In this document: positions 6,369 through 10,214 of the stretch, piece after piece | How the letters are laid out: every line of letters starts with the position of its first letter | Numbering within the stretch: the stretch's first letter is position 1 | Source of the DNA: Bacillota bacterium | Lineage (GTDB): Bacteria > Bacillota > Clostridia > Oscillospirales > Acutalibacteraceae | NCBI GenBank assembly: GCA_023460155.1 | Contig: JAEWRF010000076.1 | Span: forward strand, 1 to 10,214 | Direction: 5' to 3' | Length of the DNA: 10,214 nucleotides | Notes under the pieces: model-generated | What the model was told of the DNA's origin: nothing | Database searches by the model: none | Seen by the model: the letters and a program-made list of their open reading frames with translations, nothing else | Made by a program: the position numbers and the translations under genes

Positions 6369-7747
6369 AAACGACCGGAACGCGTTCGTTTATTCTGTTC
6401 ATTCTCGGCGCGGGCTTTCTCTTCGGGCTCGGCGTGTTCCTGTACGGGTTCGTAACCAAAGGCGGCGCCTGGGCGATTCAGCCGTTCAACCAGCACGTTA
6501 CGGGCGAAAGCTCGGTGGCCGCGGAGGGCCGCGTCCTCGACCGGAACGGCACCGTCCTCGCGGAGAGCAAGGGCGGGAAAAGGGTGTACGGCGGCGACGA
6601 AAATGCCCGCCGCGCGATGCTCCATGTGCTCGGTGACACGGAGGGATATATTTCCACCGGCGTTCAGTTCAGTTTTCGCTCGGAGCTTTCCGGATATAAT
6701 ATCGTGACGGGCCTTGCCTCGCCCACAGGGAAGACGAACGGGAGCGACCTCACGCTCACGGTGGATTCCGGGCTGTGCGCGCTCGCGCGGCAGAAGCTCG
6801 GGGGCTATTCCGGAGCGGCCGTCGTCTGCAATTACAAGACGGGCGAAATCCTCTGCATGGTGAGCACGCCGGACTTCGACCCCTCCAATCCGCCGAAGGA
6901 CCTGAACACCGACAAAACCGGAAAATACAGCGGCGTGTATCTGAATAAGGTGCTTTCCTCCGCGATGACGCCGGGTTCCATTTTCAAGGTCGTCACCTCG
7001 GCGGCGGCAATTGAAACCATCCCGAATCTGGACGCGCGGACCTGGAACTGTAACGGCAGCGTCACCATCAACGGGAACCGGATTACGGACGTCGCCTCGT
7101 ACGGGAAGCTGAGCTTCAAAAGCGCGCTTGCAAAATCCTCCAACGTCGCGTTTTCACAGATCGCCGTGGAGGTCGGCGCGGCAAAGATGGACAGCACCGC
7201 GCAGGAGGCCGGCTTCAACCGCAGTTTTGCGCTCGACGGCATTCCTGCGGTGAAAAGCGTCTATCACGCGGAAGGCGCGCAGCCGAACGAGCTCGGCTGG
7301 TCCGGCGTGGGGCAGTACACCGACCTTGCGAACCCCTACCACATGATGCTGATGATGAACGCGATTGCAAACGGCGGGACGTACAATCAGCCCTACCTGA
7401 TCAAAAAGGTTACTTCGCCCATCGGCTTTTCCACGAAAACGGGGCAGACGAAGCCGGGGGAACAGCTCTTTCAACCGGATACGGCGGAAAGGCTCAAAAC
7501 CTATCTGCGCTACGATGTGACGGCGGAATACGGGGATTACCTGTTCCCCGGCATGCAGGTCTGCGCCAAAACCGGAACGGGCGAGGTTGGGAATGGCCGT
7601 CAGCCGAACTGCTGGATGGTCGGTTTTTCGGCAAATGAAAAGACTCCGCTCGCCTTTGCAGTCGTGGTGGAAAACGCCTCCTCCAGCATCTCAACCGCCG
7701 GTCGGGTTGCTTCCTCCCTGATGACGGCTGCGGCCAAAATTGCATAA
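6365..7747 (+). CDS. class B penicillin-binding protein (D,D-transpeptidase), short PbpA-like form
   Basis: This 460-residue protein is anchored by one N-terminal membrane helix (about 8-30), followed by GRVLDRNGTVLAES (55-68), the usual start of the extracellular part of class B PBPs. All three active-site motifs are present: S205-IF-K208 (acylated Ser), S258-S-N260 and K402-T-G404. It has no glycosyltransferase domain and no C-terminal PASTA repeats. At 460 residues it is much shorter than typical PBP2/SpoVD (about 600-750) because the N-terminal pedestal is reduced, like mycobacterial PbpA. Its start overlaps the SEDS stop by 4 bases, so the two are probably translationally coupled and form a polymerase-transpeptidase pair. 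Products of this type cross-link peptidoglycan and are beta-lactam targets. It ends the operon. Confidence 0.95.
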   Translation: MKTTGTRSFILFILGAGFLFGLGVFLYGFVTKGGAWAIQPFNQHVTGESSVAAEGRVLDRNGTVLAESKGGKRVYGGDENARRAMLHVLGDTEGYISTGVQFSFRSELSGYNIVTGLASPTGKTNGSDLTLTVDSGLCALARQKLGGYSGAAVVCNYKTGEILCMVSTPDFDPSNPPKDLNTDKTGKYSGVYLNKVLSSAMTPGSIFKVVTSAAAIETIPNLDARTWNCNGSVTINGNRITDVASYGKLSFKSALAKSSNVAFSQIAVEVGAAKMDSTAQEAGFNRSFALDGIPAVKSVYHAEGAQPNELGWSGVGQYTDLANPYHMMLMMNAIANGGTYNQPYLIKKVTSPIGFSTKTGQTKPGEQLFQPDTAERLKTYLRYDVTAEYGDYLFPGMQVCAKTGTGEVGNGRQPNCWMVGFSANEKTPLAFAVVVENASSSISTAGRVASSLMTAAAKIA

Positions 7748-7782
7748 TTGTTTTTCAATCCTGCCATATGGCCAACGGAAAA

Positions 7783-7820
7783 GGCGAAAAACCGCCGAAA
7801 ATTGGTTGATTTCGCCCTTT
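7783..7820 (+). terminator. possible terminator of the SEDS/PBP operon
   Basis: GGCGAAA-AACC (7783-7793) pairs with GGTT-GA-TTTCGCC (7804-7816), with a 2-base bulge and a 10-base loop, followed by a short CTTTCTCT tract. The weak T-run makes it a moderate candidate. Confidence 0.5.
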
Positions 7821-7838
7821 CTCTGCAGGCCGGGGCTG

Positions 7839-7847
7839 TGTTAAAAT
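7839..7847 (+). promoter_or_regulatory. probable extended -10 promoter of purL
   Basis: TGTTAAAAT (7839-7847) is a good extended -10 element; no strong -35 lies 16-18 bases upstream. It leaves a leader of about 50 bases before the ATG at 7905. I see no purine riboswitch and no convincing PurBox. Confidence 0.45.
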
Positions 7848-7904
7848 AAGATTAAATTTCGTTCATGGGCTGAAATGCCGGGTAACGGCGGAACGGGGGA
7901 TAAT

Positions 7905-10214
7905 ATGTCGGGAGTAATCCGGGTATTTGTGGAAAAGAAGGCGGGCTTCGACGTAGAGGCGCAGCAGATCCGGACGGATCTTGCGGAGAATCTTGGAATC
8001 AGGCTGATTGAGGATCTCAGGCTCGTCAACCGGTACGATATTTCCGGAATCACAGGGGAGGAGTTCCTCGCGGCGCGGGATACGATCTTTTCCGAGCCGA
8101 ACGTGGACATCGTCTACGAGGAAACGTTTCCTCTGCCGGAAGGCTACGCGGCGTTTGCGATGGAATACCTGCCCGGGCAGTATGACCAGAGGGCCGATTC
8201 GGCGGCGCAGTGTATCCAGCTCCTGACGCAGGGAGAACGTCCGCAGGTTGCGTCGGCAAAGCTGGTGGCAGTGAAAGGAAAGCTGACCGAGGGGCAGCTG
8301 GAGCAGATTCAGAACTATATGATCAACCCGGTGGAAAGCCGCCTTGCTTCCATGGAAAAACCGGAAACGCTGGACACGAAAGCGGAGGTTCCGCCCGATG
8401 TGGCCGTGGTGGAAGGGTTTACCGCATGGGACGCAGGGCGGTTTGACGCTTATTACCGCTCCATGGGCTTTGCCATGAGCCCGGAGGACCTCGCGTTCTG
8501 CCGCGATTATTTCCGCGATACCGAGCACCGCGACCCGACGGTGACGGAGCTCCGTATGATCGACACCTACTGGAGCGACCACTGCCGCCACACGACCTTC
8601 CTCACCCGTCTTACCAAAATCGAGGTGGAGAAGAGCGCGGTCAGCTCGGTGATCGAGGACGCCCTGAAGGCATATTACGACGCCCGTGAAGAGCTTTACG
8701 GAGAGACCGACCGCCCCGTTTCCCTGATGGATATGGCGGTCATCGGCATGAAGCTCCTGCGTAAGCACGGCCTGATCCCCGACCTCGACGTGAGCGAAGA
8801 GATCAACGCCTGCTCCATTGAGGTACCCGTCACGGTAGACGGCGAGGTGCAGCAGTGGCTCGTTCAGTTCAAGAATGAAACGCACAACCACCCGACGGAG
8901 ATCGAGCCGTTCGGCGGCGCGGCGACCTGCCTCGGCGGTGCGATCCGCGACCCGCTTTCCGGGAGAGCCTACGTCTATCAGGCGATGCGCGTCACCGGCT
9001 CCGGCGACCCGCGCATCCCGTTTGAAAAGACCATGAAGGGCAAGCTTCCCACCCGCAAGATCACGACGGGCGCGGCGCACGGCTACAGTTCCTACGGCAA
9101 CCAGATCGGCCTCGCGACCGGGCAGGTTACCGAGCTGTACGACCCCGGCTACGCGGCAAAGCGCCTCGAAATCGGCGCGGTCATCGGTGCTTCGCCGAAG
9201 GAGAACGTGGTGCGCGGCATCCCGAAGCCGGGCGATAGTATCGTGCTTTTGGGCGGCGCAACGGGCCGGGACGGCTGCGGCGGCGCAACCGGCTCCTCCA
9301 AGGCGCACACGGCGCAGTCCATTGAGGTCTGCGGCGCGGAGGTACAGAAGGGCAATCCCCCGACGGAGCGCAAAATCCAGCGCCTGTTCCGCGAGGAGAC
9401 GGTTGCCCATATGATCAAGCGCTGCAACGATTTCGGCGCGGGCGGCGTCAGCGTTGCCATCGGCGAACTGGCCGACGGGCTGGAAATCGACCTCGACAGA
9501 GTCCCGAAGAAATACGAGGGCCTCGACGGAACGGAGCTCGCGATTTCCGAATCTCAGGAGCGCATGGCCGTTGTGCTCGATTCGAAAGATACGGAAAAAT
9601 TCATCGCGGCTGCGGCGAAAGAGAATCTGGAGGCGACCGTGGTCGCCGTGGTGGCGGAGGAACCCCGCCTGAAAATGAAATGGCGCGGCAAAACCATCGT
9701 GAGCATTACCCGCGCGTTTTTGGATACTAATGGCGTGACGCAGCGTGCCGAAGTGAGAATCGCCGCGGTCCGCCCGGAGGATAATTACCGCGAAAAGGTG
9801 CCGGAGAGCCTTGCAAAGCTTCCGCTCGGCGAAGCGTTCAAAGCGAACCTTTCCCGGCTGGAGGTCTGCAGTCAGAAGGGCCTTGCGGAGCGGTTTGACG
9901 CCAGCATCGGTGCGGCGACCGTGCTGATGCCGTTTGGCGGCACGTATCAGCTGACCCCCGAAGAGGCGATGGCCGCAAAGCTTCCGACACCGGGCGAAAC
10001 CGACGACGCGACCGCGATGAGCTACGGCTTTATCCCGGGCATCTCCCGTTTCTCGCCGTTCCACGGCGCCGCCTACGCGGTGGTGGAAAGCTGTTCGAAG
10101 CTCGCCGCGATCGGCGCGGACCCCTTAACGGCGCGCCTGACCTTCCAGGAGTATTTTGAGCGCATGACCGGGGAGCCGGAGCGGTGGGGCAAGCCCGCGG
10201 CCGCCCTCCTCGGC
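7905..10214 (+). CDS. purL: phosphoribosylformylglycinamidine (FGAM) synthase, 5' part (runs off window)
   Basis: An open frame of 770 codons runs from ATG 7905 (GGGGGA 5 bases upstream) to the window end without a stop. It is the large single-chain PurL of Clostridia, normally about 1,200-1,250 residues, so roughly 60% is here. It makes FGAM from FGAR, glutamine and ATP in de novo purine synthesis. The N-terminal PurS-like part (2-90) and linker are followed by DTYWSDHCRHTTF (220-232). The first ATP-grasp-like PurM-type half has KNETHNHPTEIEPFGGAATCLGGAIRD (from 323), then GGATGRDGCGGATGSS and FGAGGVSVAIGELADG. The second half begins near MSYGFIPGISRFSPFHGAAYAVVE. The C-terminal glutaminase domain, with its catalytic Cys-His-Glu, lies beyond the window. 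It seems to start its own transcript rather than follow other pur genes. Confidence 0.97.
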   Translation, partial: MSGVIRVFVEKKAGFDVEAQQIRTDLAENLGIRLIEDLRLVNRYDISGITGEEFLAARDTIFSEPNVDIVYEETFPLPEGYAAFAMEYLPGQYDQRADSAAQCIQLLTQGERPQVASAKLVAVKGKLTEGQLEQIQNYMINPVESRLASMEKPETLDTKAEVPPDVAVVEGFTAWDAGRFDAYYRSMGFAMSPEDLAFCRDYFRDTEHRDPTVTELRMIDTYWSDHCRHTTFLTRLTKIEVEKSAVSSVIEDALKAYYDAREELYGETDRPVSLMDMAVIGMKLLRKHGLIPDLDVSEEINACSIEVPVTVDGEVQQWLVQFKNETHNHPTEIEPFGGAATCLGGAIRDPLSGRAYVYQAMRVTGSGDPRIPFEKTMKGKLPTRKITTGAAHGYSSYGNQIGLATGQVTELYDPGYAAKRLEIGAVIGASPKENVVRGIPKPGDSIVLLGGATGRDGCGGATGSSKAHTAQSIEVCGAEVQKGNPPTERKIQRLFREETVAHMIKRCNDFGAGGVSVAIGELADGLEIDLDRVPKKYEGLDGTELAISESQERMAVVLDSKDTEKFIAAAAKENLEATVVAVVAEEPRLKMKWRGKTIVSITRAFLDTNGVTQRAEVRIAAVRPEDNYREKVPESLAKLPLGEAFKANLSRLEVCSQKGLAERFDASIGAATVLMPFGGTYQLTPEEAMAAKLPTPGETDDATAMSYGFIPGISRFSPFHGAAYAVVESCSKLAAIGADPLTARLTFQEYFERMTGEPERWGKPAAALLG

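Noticed and set aside
7763..7772. Palindrome GCCATATGGC after the PBP gene
   Set aside because: A single 10-bp palindrome without flanking structure or promoter overlap is easily chance.
7842..7904. PurBox or purine riboswitch in the purL leader
   Set aside because: The leader is too short for a purine riboswitch aptamer, and the TTCGTTC stretch does not match a paired PurBox.
7863..10064. 733-codon open frame on the minus strand
   Set aside because: It is entirely antisense to purL, whose conserved motifs are unmistakable on the plus strand; it is a GC-driven shadow.

Overview
The window looks like chromosomal DNA from a GC-rich member of the Clostridia, most likely Oscillospirales/Ruminococcaceae-like. 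The evidence is Gram-positive-type GGAGG ribosome binding sites, sigma-A promoters with 17-base spacing, TTG start use, a clostridial-type large PurL, an FHA-SEDS fusion protein and a secreted dockerin-like protein. No phage, transposase, CRISPR or tRNA/rRNA gene is visible.

Layout. On the minus strand, positions 61-1428 encode the 23S rRNA uracil-5-methyltransferase RlmD. Its last ~57 bases and the 60 bases beyond them drop in GC and change codon use, which suggests an integration junction at the 3' end of the gene. The 576-base gap 1429-2004 has no credible protein gene. It holds the rlmD promoter, a consensus forward promoter (TTGACA-17-TATAAT), and downstream of that a candidate small RNA with a C-rich CTCCTCCCC segment between two hairpins, ending in an 18-bp terminator. 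A secreted protein with two copies of a small domain, a Ser-rich linker and a degenerate dockerin follows (2005-2865). Next come a stand-alone left-handed beta-helix (hexapeptide) protein related to the GlmU acyltransferase half (2962-3633) and a pyridoxamine-kinase-like ribokinase-fold protein with altered catalytic motifs (3762-4589). Promoters and, in most cases, terminators separate these genes, so they look like single-gene units.

Positions 4689-7747 form a two-gene operon with a 4-base overlap: an FHA domain fused to a FtsW/RodA (SEDS) glycosyltransferase, then a short class B penicillin-binding protein. Together they should polymerise and cross-link peptidoglycan, with the FHA domain probably linking activity to Ser/Thr phosphorylation. 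The window ends inside purL (FGAM synthase, purine synthesis), which has its own promoter.

Most genes are housekeeping. The best leads are the candidate sRNA, the kinase with Glu in place of the catalytic Asp, the possible attachment site at the rlmD 3' end, and the FHA-SEDS/PBP pair.
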